Origin: JACDAN01 sp963834825
GTDB taxonomy: Bacteria; Actinomycetota; Thermoleophilia; Gaiellales; Gaiellaceae
DNA: 64,000 nucleotides
Direction of reading: 5' to 3'
Assembly (NCBI GenBank): GCA_963834825.1
Contig: CAWICZ010000007.1
Coordinates: 124,001 to 188,000 of the forward strand
Shown in pieces: positions 27,530 to 35,455 of this stretch. Position 1 is the first letter of the stretch, and each line of letters opens with the position of its first letter. A program made the translations under genes and the position numbers. The notes under the pieces are model-generated. The model had not been told where the DNA came from and ran no database searches. It saw only the letters and a program-made list of their open reading frames with translations.

Positions 27530-27670
27530 ATGGGTGGTATTGGTCTGGGCGGGATTCTCGTGATCGTCGGCATCCTGCTCGCGATCTTCTGGAATCTCTG
27601 GATCGGCCTGATCGTCGCCTTGATCGGCCTCATCGCCTTCGGCGGATTCGCTAGGGGCCGCTGGTACTGA
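27530..27670 (+). CDS. 46-residue two-helix membrane protein
   Basis: ATG 27530 follows a canonical SD (aaaggagcagc). The product runs MGGIGLGGILVIVGILLAIF, then a WNLWIGL turn, a second hydrophobic helix and the basic tail FARGRWY. Almost entirely membrane-embedded; no known family recognised. Its 3' end overlaps the convergent phosphoesterase gene by 20 bp. It may be functionally linked to the GlsB-like protein upstream. Confidence 0.6.
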   Translation: MGGIGLGGILVIVGILLAIFWNLWIGLIVALIGLIAFGGFARGRWY

Positions 27671-28508
27671 GTTCCGCGGGAGACGGCTGGGCGGCGAGCG
27701 GCTCGCGTCCGCGCGGGAAGCGTCGAATCGCCGTCAGCCCCCAGTCGTCCTCGCGCCAGATGTAGGTGCGCACCGAGAGCGAGTCGTCCTCGCTCTCGTA
27801 GACGAGGAGCCCGCGTGCCTCACCGCGCCTGTTCGGTCGCGGCTGGCCGAGCCCCGGCGCGATCGCCACGGTGACGCCGCCGATGTTGTCGGTGACGACC
27901 TCGAACTCGTGGCGCTCGCTGACCGCGGCCTGGTGGATGTGGCCGGCGAGGATCAGCTCGGAGCCGGCGTCGACGAGCCCGGCGAGGACGCTGCTCCGCC
28001 GGCTGACCGGCTTCTTCCGTGAACGCCACGGAGCGCCGAGCAGGTGGTGGTGCAAGACGACCACCCTGAGTGCGCCGGTCGCGGCCTCTGCGAGGAGCGC
28101 GGCCGCGTGCTCGATCTGCGCCGCGCGAATCCCTCCGGATTGGTGGCGCCAAGGCCGCACGGAGTTCAGGCCGACGACGTGGAGTTGCTCCGAGCTGTAG
28201 AGGGGCTCGGTCGTCTGCCAGCAGCGCTCGAACTGCTCGAAGGTGCGCGTGAAGCGTGCGAGCGGGGTGTAGGGGATGTCGTGGTTGCCGGGGACCGCGA
28301 GAACGGGCGGGCCGAGACCGTGGAGGAGCTTGGCGGCACGGTCGTGCTGGTCGGGGCGGCCACGGTGCGTCAGGTCGCCGCTCGCCACGATCAGCTCTGG
28401 CTCGAGCCGCTCGACCAGGCCGGCGAGACCCGACTCCAACTGCTCTTCTTCCCGGCTGCCGACATGGAGATCCGAGAGGTGAAGGAGTCGTGTCCGGAGC
28501 CCGGCCAC
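27651..28508 (-). CDS. Calcineurin-like metallophosphoesterase (CpdA/Icc type)
   Basis: 285 residues with the full metallophosphoesterase motif set: LLHLSDLHVG (D-x-H), ASGDLTHRG (GD), VPGNHDIPY (GNHD), VVLHHHLLG (H) and ILAGHIHQAA (GHxH). This arrangement is typical of class III cyclic nucleotide phosphodiesterases and related enzymes in the cytoplasm; substrate is not determined by sequence. GTG 28508 lies 27 bases from the divergent GTG at 28536. A TAGCCT box (28523-28518 on the minus strand) overlaps the -10 of the divergent gene. With a class III cyclase domain encoded at 8757, a cyclic nucleotide link is possible but speculative. Confidence 0.88.
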   Translation of the reverse strand: MAGLRTRLLHLSDLHVGSREEEQLESGLAGLVERLEPELIVASGDLTHRGRPDQHDRAAKLLHGLGPPVLAVPGNHDIPYTPLARFTRTFEQFERCWQTTEPLYSSEQLHVVGLNSVRPWRHQSGGIRAAQIEHAAALLAEAATGALRVVVLHHHLLGAPWRSRKKPVSRRSSVLAGLVDAGSELILAGHIHQAAVSERHEFEVVTDNIGGVTVAIAPGLGQPRPNRRGEARGLLVYESEDDSLSVRTYIWREDDWGLTAIRRFPRGREPLAAQPSPAELSTSGP

Positions 28509-28517
28509 CGCCGGGTG

Positions 28518-28527
28518 AGGCTATACA
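28518..28527. promoter_or_regulatory. Overlapping divergent -10 boxes
   Basis: Plus-strand TATACA (28522-28527) serves GTG 28536 (8 bases away). Minus-strand TAGCCT (28523-28518) serves GTG 28508 (9 bases away). The boxes share two bases, so the two promoters probably cannot be melted at once. Confidence 0.5.
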
Positions 28528-28535
28528 CTCAGACC

Positions 28536-28775
28536 GTGGTCGACGAGCCTGCCGAGATCTTCGACGACCTCTATCTCGGGCTCCGAGCGGGTGGGGCTTT
28601 GCGCAAGAAACGGCGCGGCGAGCCGCTCACGAGCGAAGAGCAAGAGGCGCTCGGGCGCTGGCAGCGCCTGGGTCGGGCGCGCAAGGTCGTCGCGCTCGGC
28701 GCCTTCACGCTCGGCACCTTCGGTCTCGGCTTCACCATCGGCGGCCTCATCTTCGGCCGCTGGCGGCGCGCGTAG
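28536..28775 (+). CDS. Small protein with one C-terminal transmembrane helix
   Basis: 79 residues from GTG 28536. A charged N-terminal half (FDDLYLGLRAGGALRKKRRGE; TSEEQEALGRWQRLG) precedes a glycine-rich helix (VALGAFTLGTFGLGFTIGG) and a basic end (GRWRRA), giving a tail-anchored layout. The start is set by the TATACA box 8 bases upstream. No domain recognised. It is followed 67 bases later by a PH-domain membrane protein in the same direction. Confidence 0.65.
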   Translation: MVDEPAEIFDDLYLGLRAGGALRKKRRGEPLTSEEQEALGRWQRLGRARKVVALGAFTLGTFGLGFTIGGLIFGRWRRA

Positions 28776-28842
28776 GGCCGCACCGGCTCGGTCGGCGCCC
28801 TTAGGCGCAGGAAGCGCGCCGGTCGACGGCGAACCGCGTGGC

Positions 28843-29268
28843 ATGCTCGCGAACGAAGACGAGGAGGTCTACCTGGAGGCGCGCCGCCACGGCATCGTGC
28901 TCGTGCGGCCCCTCGCCTGGGCGATCGCCCTCGGCGGCGTCGGTGGCGTGCTCTTGACGCTGCCGTGGCCCGTTTCGGCTGCGGGTGCGGTCGTCGTCGC
29001 CGTGGGTGCCGTGGTCGCGCTCCGCGCGGTTTGGAAGTGGGAGCGCACGCGGATGGTCGTCACGACGGAGCGGGTTCTCGTCGTGAACGGCACATTGCGG
29101 CGCCGAGCGCGGGCGGTGCGGCTGGCGGCGGTCGAGGCGGTCGAGCTCGAGCAGTCGTTTTCGGGTCAACTCCTCGGCTACGGAACAGTCGTCGTCGGCT
29201 CGCTGGCCCTCGACCACGTCCCGCGACCGAAGCGCTTCTACCGGCTGCTCGAACGGCTCGCCGGCTGA
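28843..29268 (+). CDS. bPH_2 (YdbS-like) domain membrane protein
   Basis: 141 residues. After an acidic start (NEDEEVYLEARRHGIVLV) come two transmembrane helices (LAWAIALGGVGGVLLTL; AGAVVVAVGAVVALRAVW) and then a bacterial PH-like domain (RMVVTTERVLVVNGTL; VELEQSFSGQLLGYGTVVVG). This is the YdbS/bPH_2 architecture, often found on short membrane proteins that cluster with stress functions; ligand unknown. ATG 28843 is the best start because the hydrophobic segments begin soon after it. Confidence 0.75.
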   Translation: MLANEDEEVYLEARRHGIVLVRPLAWAIALGGVGGVLLTLPWPVSAAGAVVVAVGAVVALRAVWKWERTRMVVTTERVLVVNGTLRRRARAVRLAAVEAVELEQSFSGQLLGYGTVVVGSLALDHVPRPKRFYRLLERLAG

Positions 29269-29292
29269 CGGCAAAGGTTCGCGACGGGCCGG

Positions 29293-29309
29293 CTGGTGTC
29301 AGACACCGG
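29293..29309. repeat. REP-type palindrome (CCGGTGTCAGACACCGG family), one mismatch
   Basis: CTGGTGTCAGACACCGG, a 17-base palindrome with one mismatch to the perfect core at 44636-44652. It lies about 85 bases upstream of a RAYT transposase gene, the usual position of a cognate REP. A degenerate copy (gtgtctgaagtgcgtcagaagtgtc) follows at about 29327-29351. Confidence 0.6.
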
Positions 29310-29394
29310 ACGCGGCTCGCATCGGCGTGTCTGAAGTGCGTCAGAAGTGTCGCGGCGGGTGAATGCGGGCTCGTTCCGCCCGTACCGTGGGCTC

Positions 29395-29866
29395 GTGACA
29401 CGGATTCTCCGCTCGACGCTCCCGGACGGTTTCTTCCACATCACCGCCAACTCGGTGCACGAGACCTTCTTGTTTCGGACCGACGCCGACCGCCTTCTCT
29501 TCCTCTCGCTGCTCACCTCCGCCTTCCGGCGCCACTCGATCGCGCTCTACTCCTACTGCCTGATGGGCACGCACTACCACGCGGTCGTCTCAGGCCGCAC
29601 CGAGGACCTCTCCAACGCCCTCCATCGCGCGCATAGCACCTACGCCCGCGAGCACAACGCCGTTCACGAACGCATCGGAGCCCTCTTTCGCGAGCGCTTC
29701 AAATCCTGGGCCATCCGCGACGAAGCACCACTACCACCGCGCGCTCGACTACGTCCGCATGAACCCCGTCCGCGCCGGCCTCGTCCGACGCCCGTCCGAC
29801 TGGCCGTGGAGCGCCGAGGTGCCCGAAACAGAACACTTGTTCGCACGCCCTCACACGGCTAGACTG
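29395..29866 (+). pseudogene. REP-associated tyrosine transposase (RAYT, Y1_Tnp), decayed
   Basis: GTG 29395 opens an IS200-like Y1 transposase without IS ends: N-terminus LPDGFFHITANSV, HUH motif GTHYHAVVSG, catalytic-Tyr region STYAREHNAVHERIG and LFRERFKSW. After WAIRDE the frame shifts near 29,722; the next frame continues HYHRALDYVRMNPVRAGLV and DWPWSAE, typical of RAYTs. That frame then runs without a stop into uvrA. RAYTs cut and join REP palindromes as single-stranded DNA. The broken frame and missing end suggest a relic, though an assembly indel is also possible. Confidence 0.75.
29860..29865 (+). promoter_or_regulatory. uvrA -10 box (TAGACT), leaderless
   Basis: TAGACT ends 8 bases before ATG 29874. 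No SD. It lies inside the tail of the RAYT relic. Confidence 0.5.
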
Positions 29867-29873
29867 GCCTGTT

Positions 29874-32702
29874 ATGGCGCAGGACGAGCTGGTAGTTCAC
29901 GGCGCCCGCGAGCACAACCTGAAAGACATCACCGTGCGGCTGCCGCGGAACCGCCTGGTCACGATCACCGGCCTTTCCGGGTCCGGAAAGTCCAGCCTTG
30001 CCTTCGACACCATCTACGCGGAGGGCCAGCGCCGGTACGTCGAATCGCTGTCCGCGTATGCGCGTCAGTTCCTTCAGATGATGGAGAAGCCCGACGTCGA
30101 TTCGATCGACGGCCTCAGCCCTGCGATCTCGATCGACCAGAAGACGACGTCTCGCAACCCGCGCTCGACAGTCGGCACCGTCACCGAGATCTACGACTAC
30201 CTCCGCCTGCTCTATGCGCGTGTGGGGCGTCCGCACTGCCCGGTCTGCGGCCGGCCGATCGCCGGTCAGAGCATCGAGGCGATCGTCGACCAGATCCTCC
30301 AGCTGCCGGACGGGACACGGTTCACTGTCAACGCACCCGTCGTCCGCGACCGCAAGGGCGAGTTCCGGGACCTCCTGGACGAGCTCCGCCGCGACGGCTT
30401 CACCCGGGTGAAGATCGACGGCGAGCAGCGCCTCCTCGAAGAGGACATCGTCCTCGACAAGAAGTTCAAGCACACGATCGAGGTCGTGGTCGATCGCCTC
30501 CGGATGAAGACCGACCTCCGGACACGCCTCTTCCAGTCGGTCGAGACCGCGATCAACCTCGCGGAGGGCCTCGTCGTCATCGACCTGATCGACGAGGACC
30601 GCCAGCTGATCTTCTCCGAGCGCTTCGCCTGTCCCGAGCACGGGGTCTCGCTCCCCGAGCTCCAGCCGCGCATCTTCTCCTTCAACTCGCCCCACGGCGC
30701 CTGCCCGCGGTGCACGGGCCTGGGCGCCCAGCAGGAGATCGACCCCGACCTGCTCGTCCCCGACCCGACGCGGCCGCTCGCCGAGGCGCTCATCCCGCTG
30801 TCCGGCAACTGGTACGAGGCAGTGATCCAGGCGATCGCCGACCGCTACGAGCTCGATCTCGACACGCCCTGGCAGGACCTGTCCAAGGAGCAGCAGGACT
30901 TGTTCTTGTACGGGACGGGCGGCGAGCGCGTCTACGTCACCTACCGGAACCGGATGGGCCGCAAGCGGTCGTACATGCTCGCCTTCGAGGGCCTCGTCTC
31001 CAACCTCCAGCGCCGCTACCGCGACACGGATTCGTCCTCGATGCGGGAGCGGATCGAGGAGTACATGAGCTTCCGTCCCTGCCCGCAGTGCGGCGGCGCT
31101 CGACTCAAGCCCGAGGTGCTCGCCGTCACCGTCGGCGACAGGAACATCCACGAGTTCACCCAGATGTCGGTGACGCGTGCGCTGGCCTTCCTCGACCAAC
31201 TCGAGCTGACGGAGACCGAGCGGCTGATCGGCGCGCGGATCGTCAAGGAGATCCGTGAGCGGCTGACCTTCCTCGACAACGTCGGCGTCGGTTACCTGGC
31301 GCTCGACCGCGCCTCCGCGACGCTCTCCGGCGGCGAGGCGCAGCGCCTCCGGCTCGCGACGCAGATCGGCTCCCAGCTCGTCGGCGTCCTCTACATCCTC
31401 GACGAGCCTTCGATCGGCCTCCACCAACGCGACAACGCCAAGCTGATCACGACGCTCGAGCGGCTGCGGGACCTCGGCAACACCGTGCTCGTCGTCGAGC
31501 ACGACGCGCAGATGATGCGCGCCGCGGACTGGCTCGTCGACATGGGCCCCGGGGCCGGCGAGCACGGCGGCTATGTCGTCGCCGAAGGCCCCGCCCGCAA
31601 GATCGAACGCAACGCGAGATCCGTCACCGGCCAGTTCCTCGCCGGCACGCGCGAGATCCCAGTTCCCGAACGCCGCACCGAGGACCGAGGCGCCTTCCGC
31701 GTGCTCGGGGCGTCGCAGCACAACCTGAAGGGGATCGACGTCGAGTTTCCAGTCGGGAAGTTCATCGCCGTCACCGGCGTCTCGGGCTCGGGCAAGTCGA
31801 CCCTCGTCAACGAGACGGTCTACAAGGCGCTCGCGAACAAGCTCCACCGGTTCCGCATCAAGCCGGGAGAGCACGACGCCGTCGAGGGGATCGAGTGCTT
31901 CGACAAGGTGATCGACATCGACCAGTCACCGATCGGACGGACGCCCCGCTCGAACCCGGCGACCTATACGAAGCTCTTCGACCACATCCGCGAGCTCTAC
32001 TCGCTGACGCCGGAGGCGAAGGTGCGCGGATACAAGCCCGGGCGCTTCTCGTTCAACGTGCGCGGTGGCCGCTGCGAGACCTGCAAGGGCGACGGGACGA
32101 TCAAGATCGAGATGCACTTCCTTCCCGACGTCTACGTCCCCTGCGAGACGTGCGGCGGGCGGCGCTACAACCGCGAGACGCTGGAGGTGCGCTTCAAGGG
32201 CAAGTCGATCGCCGACGTGCTCGAGATGTCGGTCGAGGAGGCGCTGCAGTTCTTCGGGAAGATTCCGAAGCTGCGGCGGCGCCTCCAGACGCTGCACGAC
32301 GTCGGCCTCGACTACGTCAAGCTCGGCCAGCCGGCGACGACGCTCTCGGGCGGCGAGGCCCAGCGGGTGAAGCTGGCCGCCGAGCTGTCGAAGATCGCGA
32401 CCGGCCGGACGCTCTACATCCTCGACGAGCCGACGACCGGCCTCCACTTCGCCGATATCGAGAAGCTGCTGGAGGTGCTTCAGCGGCTTGTCGACAGCGG
32501 CAACACGGTGCTGGTGATCGAGCACAACCTCGACGTGATCAAGCAGGCCGACTGGATCGTCGACCTCGGTCCCGAGGGCGGCGAGGCGGGCGGAGAGGTC
32601 GTGGCGACCGGCACTCCGGAGCAGATCGCCGAGGTCGACGGCTCGTTCACGGGACAGTTCCTGCGCGAGGTCCTTCCCGCGTTTGCAGCAGCCGCCGCGT
32701 AG
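29874..32702 (+). CDS. uvrA: Excinuclease ABC subunit A
   Basis: 942 residues, normal UvrA length. UvrA is the dimeric ABC-type ATPase that recognises bulky DNA lesions and loads UvrB. Walker A1 GLSGSGKS (33-40), first zinc module (CPVCGRP near 122), ABC signatures LSGGEAQRLRLA (about 485) and LSGGEAQRVKLA (about 826), second Walker A GVSGSGKST (about 640), and the DNA-binding zinc finger CETCKGDG...CETCGG (about 737-763) are all present. ATG 29874 fits the family start. The last 20 bases overlap the downstream methyltransferase TTG start. Confidence 0.98.
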   Translation: MAQDELVVHGAREHNLKDITVRLPRNRLVTITGLSGSGKSSLAFDTIYAEGQRRYVESLSAYARQFLQMMEKPDVDSIDGLSPAISIDQKTTSRNPRSTVGTVTEIYDYLRLLYARVGRPHCPVCGRPIAGQSIEAIVDQILQLPDGTRFTVNAPVVRDRKGEFRDLLDELRRDGFTRVKIDGEQRLLEEDIVLDKKFKHTIEVVVDRLRMKTDLRTRLFQSVETAINLAEGLVVIDLIDEDRQLIFSERFACPEHGVSLPELQPRIFSFNSPHGACPRCTGLGAQQEIDPDLLVPDPTRPLAEALIPLSGNWYEAVIQAIADRYELDLDTPWQDLSKEQQDLFLYGTGGERVYVTYRNRMGRKRSYMLAFEGLVSNLQRRYRDTDSSSMRERIEEYMSFRPCPQCGGARLKPEVLAVTVGDRNIHEFTQMSVTRALAFLDQLELTETERLIGARIVKEIRERLTFLDNVGVGYLALDRASATLSGGEAQRLRLATQIGSQLVGVLYILDEPSIGLHQRDNAKLITTLERLRDLGNTVLVVEHDAQMMRAADWLVDMGPGAGEHGGYVVAEGPARKIERNARSVTGQFLAGTREIPVPERRTEDRGAFRVLGASQHNLKGIDVEFPVGKFIAVTGVSGSGKSTLVNETVYKALANKLHRFRIKPGEHDAVEGIECFDKVIDIDQSPIGRTPRSNPATYTKLFDHIRELYSLTPEAKVRGYKPGRFSFNVRGGRCETCKGDGTIKIEMHFLPDVYVPCETCGGRRYNRETLEVRFKGKSIADVLEMSVEEALQFFGKIPKLRRRLQTLHDVGLDYVKLGQPATTLSGGEAQRVKLAAELSKIATGRTLYILDEPTTGLHFADIEKLLEVLQRLVDSGNTVLVIEHNLDVIKQADWIVDLGPEGGEAGGEVVATGTPEQIAEVDGSFTGQFLREVLPAFAAAAA

Positions 32703-33354
32703 CCCCGACGAGCAGGTCTACCTCCGCACTCACGGGCGGCGCTACGCGGTCCTCCTCGGCCTCATCGAGGACCTGGCGCCGAAGCGGATCCTCGTCGTCG
32801 GACCGAGTTTCGAGAGCGCGCTTCTGCGCGAGCGGCTCGAAGACGCGACGGTGAACACGCTCGGGTGGCTCGACCACCGCTTTCCGCTGCGCGACGGCGA
32901 GCAGCACATCGAGCTCGACCTGAACGCCGGGGAGCATCCGGCGCTGGAGCCGCACGACGCTGTCGTGTGCTGTGAGGTGATCGAGCACCTGCACGTCCCG
33001 GCGACCGGCGTCCTTCGCTTCCTGGCGACCGGCTTGGCGCCGGGCGGTCACCTGATCCTTCAGACGCCGAACGCGACGGCGCTGCCGAAGCGAATCCGCA
33101 TGCTGCTCGGCCGCAACCCGTACGAGCCGATCCGCGACGAGCCGGGCAACCCGGGGCACTTCCACGAATACACCGTTCCCGAGCTCAGAGCCGCGGTCGT
33201 GGACGCCGGCCTCGAGATCACCCGGTTGCTCACCGCCAACTACTTCGATCACGGCTCGCGCAAGAACCGCGCGTACCGCGCGGCCGGCCGTGTGCTGCCG
33301 TCCACGCTCAGGGAAGGGATCACGGTCGTGGCGCAACGGGCCGACGGGCTGTAA
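32683..33354 (+). CDS. Class I SAM-dependent methyltransferase
   Basis: 223 residues. The Rossmann start is ILVVGPSFESALL, a poor version of motif I. The acidic loop and CCEVIEHLHVP match the DxxEHL motif of Methyltransf_11/23 families, and GGHLILQTPN is post-motif III. Substrate unknown. The TTG at 32683 overlaps the uvrA end by 20 bp; no better start precedes a recognisable domain. Co-orientation and overlap suggest read-through from uvrA. Confidence 0.75.
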   Translation: MQQPPRSPDEQVYLRTHGRRYAVLLGLIEDLAPKRILVVGPSFESALLRERLEDATVNTLGWLDHRFPLRDGEQHIELDLNAGEHPALEPHDAVVCCEVIEHLHVPATGVLRFLATGLAPGGHLILQTPNATALPKRIRMLLGRNPYEPIRDEPGNPGHFHEYTVPELRAAVVDAGLEITRLLTANYFDHGSRKNRAYRAAGRVLPSTLREGITVVAQRADGL

Positions 33355-33357
33355 TCC
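33352..33357 (+). promoter_or_regulatory. -10 box (TAATCC) of the Yip1-like gene
   Basis: TAATCC overlaps the stop of the methyltransferase gene and ends 5 bases before GTG 33363, a leaderless arrangement. Confidence 0.4.
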
Positions 33358-33362
33358 CACCC

Positions 33363-33872
33363 GTGCAGATCTTCGAGCGCCTGCGGGAATCGCCGGAGCA
33401 GCCCGGTGACCGCTCCGAGCTCGTCACTGGTCTCGCGTTCGCGGCAGGCGTGGCGGCGGCGCTCGGGGCGGGAGGCGAGGAGCTGGGCGAGCTCGACGCG
33501 CTCGACTCGCTCGTCTGGATCTTCGTCACGGGCACCGCGTTCGGGTTCGCGATCTACTGGATCTTCGGCTGGGCGCTCGCCTTCGTCGTGCGTCGACTCG
33601 GCGGCGTCGGCAGTTCGCGCCGAGCCCGCCATGTCCTCGCGTATTCCTTCGCGCCGCTCAGCCTCGGGCTGGTCGTGTGGCTGATCTACCCGCCGCTCCT
33701 GCTTGGCCTCGCGGCCATGAGCCTCGCGTTGCTCGTCCTCGGCCTCCGCGAGGTCTATGGCTGGGCGACGGAGCGTGCGATCGGTGCCGTCGCCCTGGCC
33801 GTCGTCTGGCTGGCGGCGCTAGGCGTCATGTTGCTCAGCGTGCTCGCGCTCCTCCGTCGCCTTGGCGAATAG
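33363..33872 (+). CDS. Yip1-like polytopic membrane protein
   Basis: 169 residues with four to five hydrophobic helices. An N-terminal amphipathic start (MQIFERLRESPEQPGDRSEL) leads into helices such as VTGLAFAAGVAAALGAGG, FGFAIYWIFGWALAFVVRRLGG and LIYPPLLLGLAAMSLALL. The YxxxxxP segment and overall layout match bacterial YIP1/DUF1282-type proteins of unknown function. The 3' end overlaps the convergent panB gene by 54 bp, coding on both strands. Confidence 0.65.
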   Translation: MQIFERLRESPEQPGDRSELVTGLAFAAGVAAALGAGGEELGELDALDSLVWIFVTGTAFGFAIYWIFGWALAFVVRRLGGVGSSRRARHVLAYSFAPLSLGLVVWLIYPPLLLGLAAMSLALLVLGLREVYGWATERAIGAVALAVVWLAALGVMLLSVLALLRRLGE

Positions 33873-34688
33873 CTCGAGCTCGTCGTCCGGGATCGAGTAG
33901 GTGTGCTCGTCGGCGGGAAAGGTGCCGGCGCGCACATCGGCGGTGTACTGCTCGAGCGCCCGCGTGATCTCGCTGCCGATGTCCGCGTAGCGCTTGACGA
34001 AGCGAGCCGGCTTGCGGTCGGAAAGCCCGAGCAGGTCGTGCCAGACGAGCACCTGGCCGTCGCAGCCCGGCCCGGCGCCGATTCCGATCGTCGGGATCGT
34101 CAGCGCCTCGGTGATCCGCTGGGCGACCGCCGCCGGCACGGCCTCGAGGACGACCGCGAAGCAGCCGCTGGCCTCGAGCGCTCGGGCGTCTGCGAGGAGG
34201 CGGCGCGCCTTTGCAGCGGTCCGGCCCTGCGCCTTGAAACCGCCGAGCATCGTCGCTGACTGCGGCGTCAGCCCGAGATGCCCCATCACCGGGATCCCGG
34301 CGCCGACGAGGGCCTGCACGCGCGAGAGGATCGGCCCCGCGCCCTCGACCTTGACCGCGTCCGCAGCGGCCTCCTTGACGAAGCGGACGGCGTTGGCGAC
34401 GGCGGTCTCGTCCGAGACCTGGAACGAGCCGAACGGCATGTCGCCGATCACGAGGGCGCGCTCAGTGCCGCGCGACACCGCGCGAACGAGCACGAGCAGC
34501 TCGTCCACGGTGACCGGGACCGTCGAGGGGTAGCCGAGCACGTTGTCGGCGGCCGAGTCCCCGACGAGGATCAGGTCGATTCCCGCGGCGTCGGCGAGCC
34601 GAGCGCCGGGATAGTCGTAGGCCGTGACCATGACGACCTTCTCGCCGTGACGCTTGCGCTCTGCGAGCTCCGTGAGGGACAGCTTCAT
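33819..34688 (-). CDS. panB: 3-methyl-2-oxobutanoate hydroxymethyltransferase
   Basis: 289 residues. PanB makes ketopantoate from 2-oxoisovalerate and methylene-tetrahydrofolate, the first committed step to pantothenate and CoA. Motifs: VMVTAYDYPGARLAD, ILVGDSAADNVLGY (metal-binding Asp), GDMPFGSFQVS, DAVKVEG, MGHLGLTPQS, VVLEAVPA (catalytic Glu) and IGIGAGPGCDGQVLV. ATG 34688 overlaps the panC stop (ATGA) and has an SD (ggaaggagag). The C-terminus is a little longer than usual and extends into the convergent Yip1 gene. Confidence 0.95.
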   Translation of the reverse strand: MKLSLTELAERKRHGEKVVMVTAYDYPGARLADAAGIDLILVGDSAADNVLGYPSTVPVTVDELLVLVRAVSRGTERALVIGDMPFGSFQVSDETAVANAVRFVKEAAADAVKVEGAGPILSRVQALVGAGIPVMGHLGLTPQSATMLGGFKAQGRTAAKARRLLADARALEASGCFAVVLEAVPAAVAQRITEALTIPTIGIGAGPGCDGQVLVWHDLLGLSDRKPARFVKRYADIGSEITRALEQYTADVRAGTFPADEHTYSIPDDELELFAKATEEREHAEQHDA

Positions 34689-35455
34689 GTGGTCTCTCCT
34701 TCCAGGACGACGTTGTCGATCAGACGCGTGGAGCCGACACGAACGGCCGCAGCGAGGACTTTCGGGTCGAAGTCGGCGACCTCGACGTACTCCACGTCCA
34801 GCTCGCCGAGCAGCTCGCGCGCGCGCTCGGGGTCCCGGGTGGCGAGCGCGCGGGGGAGGGCCAATGCGCGCTCGCGCTCCTCCCGGGACAGGTAGACGTT
34901 CCGAGACGAGAGCGCCAGACCGTCCGCGTCGCGGACGGTCGGGAGGACGCGGATCTCGACCGGCACGTTCAAGTCACGGACCATTCGGCGGATGACTGCG
35001 GCCTGCTGCGCGTCCTTTTGGCCGAAGTACGCACGGTTGGGTCGGACGAGGTTGAAGAGCTTGAGGCAGACGGTGGCAACGCCGCGGAAGTGGCCTGGCC
35101 GCACCTCACCCTCCAGGCCTCGGCCGAGCTTCTCGACCTCGACCCAGGTCTGGTAGCCAGGCGGGAAGACCTCGTCCGCGCTGGGTGCGAAGAGGAAGTC
35201 GACGTGCGCTTGCTCGGCTAGCTCCAGATCCCGCTCTTCGTCGCGCGGATAGCGCTCGAAGTCCTCGCCGGCGACGAACTGCGTCGGGTTGACGAAGAGG
35301 CTCGCCACGACGACGTCCGACTCCTCGCGGGCGGCCCGAAAGAGCGAGAGGTGACCCTCGTGGAAGGCGCCCATCGTCGGCACGAAGCCGATCGAGCTTC
35401 CCTGGAGCGGCCGGAGCGCCTGCGTGAGCTCGGAGATCGTCCTCATGGTCCTCAC
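34685..35455 (-). CDS. panC: Pantoate--beta-alanine ligase
   Basis: 256 residues, slightly short for PanC. It condenses D-pantoate with beta-alanine using ATP. Motifs: VPTMGAFHEGHLSL (HxGH), SLFVNPTQF, FAPSADEVFPPGYQTWVEVE, RPGHFRGVATV, FGQKDAQQAAVIRRM and the KMSKS-equivalent LALSSRN. GTG 35455 overlaps the upstream DUF2520 stop (GTGA), which fixes the start; an in-frame ATG at 35446 is the alternative. It sits in the middle of a three-gene coupled operon DUF2520-panC-panB. Confidence 0.95.
   Translation of the reverse strand: MRTMRTISELTQALRPLQGSSIGFVPTMGAFHEGHLSLFRAAREESDVVVASLFVNPTQFVAGEDFERYPRDEERDLELAEQAHVDFLFAPSADEVFPPGYQTWVEVEKLGRGLEGEVRPGHFRGVATVCLKLFNLVRPNRAYFGQKDAQQAAVIRRMVRDLNVPVEIRVLPTVRDADGLALSSRNVYLSREERERALALPRALATRDPERARELLGELDVEYVEVADFDPKVLAAAVRVGSTRLIDNVVLEGETT

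Noticed and set aside
29859..31874. 671-codon open frame antisense to uvrA
   Set aside because: Shadow of uvrA with the same compositional look; no recognisable motif.
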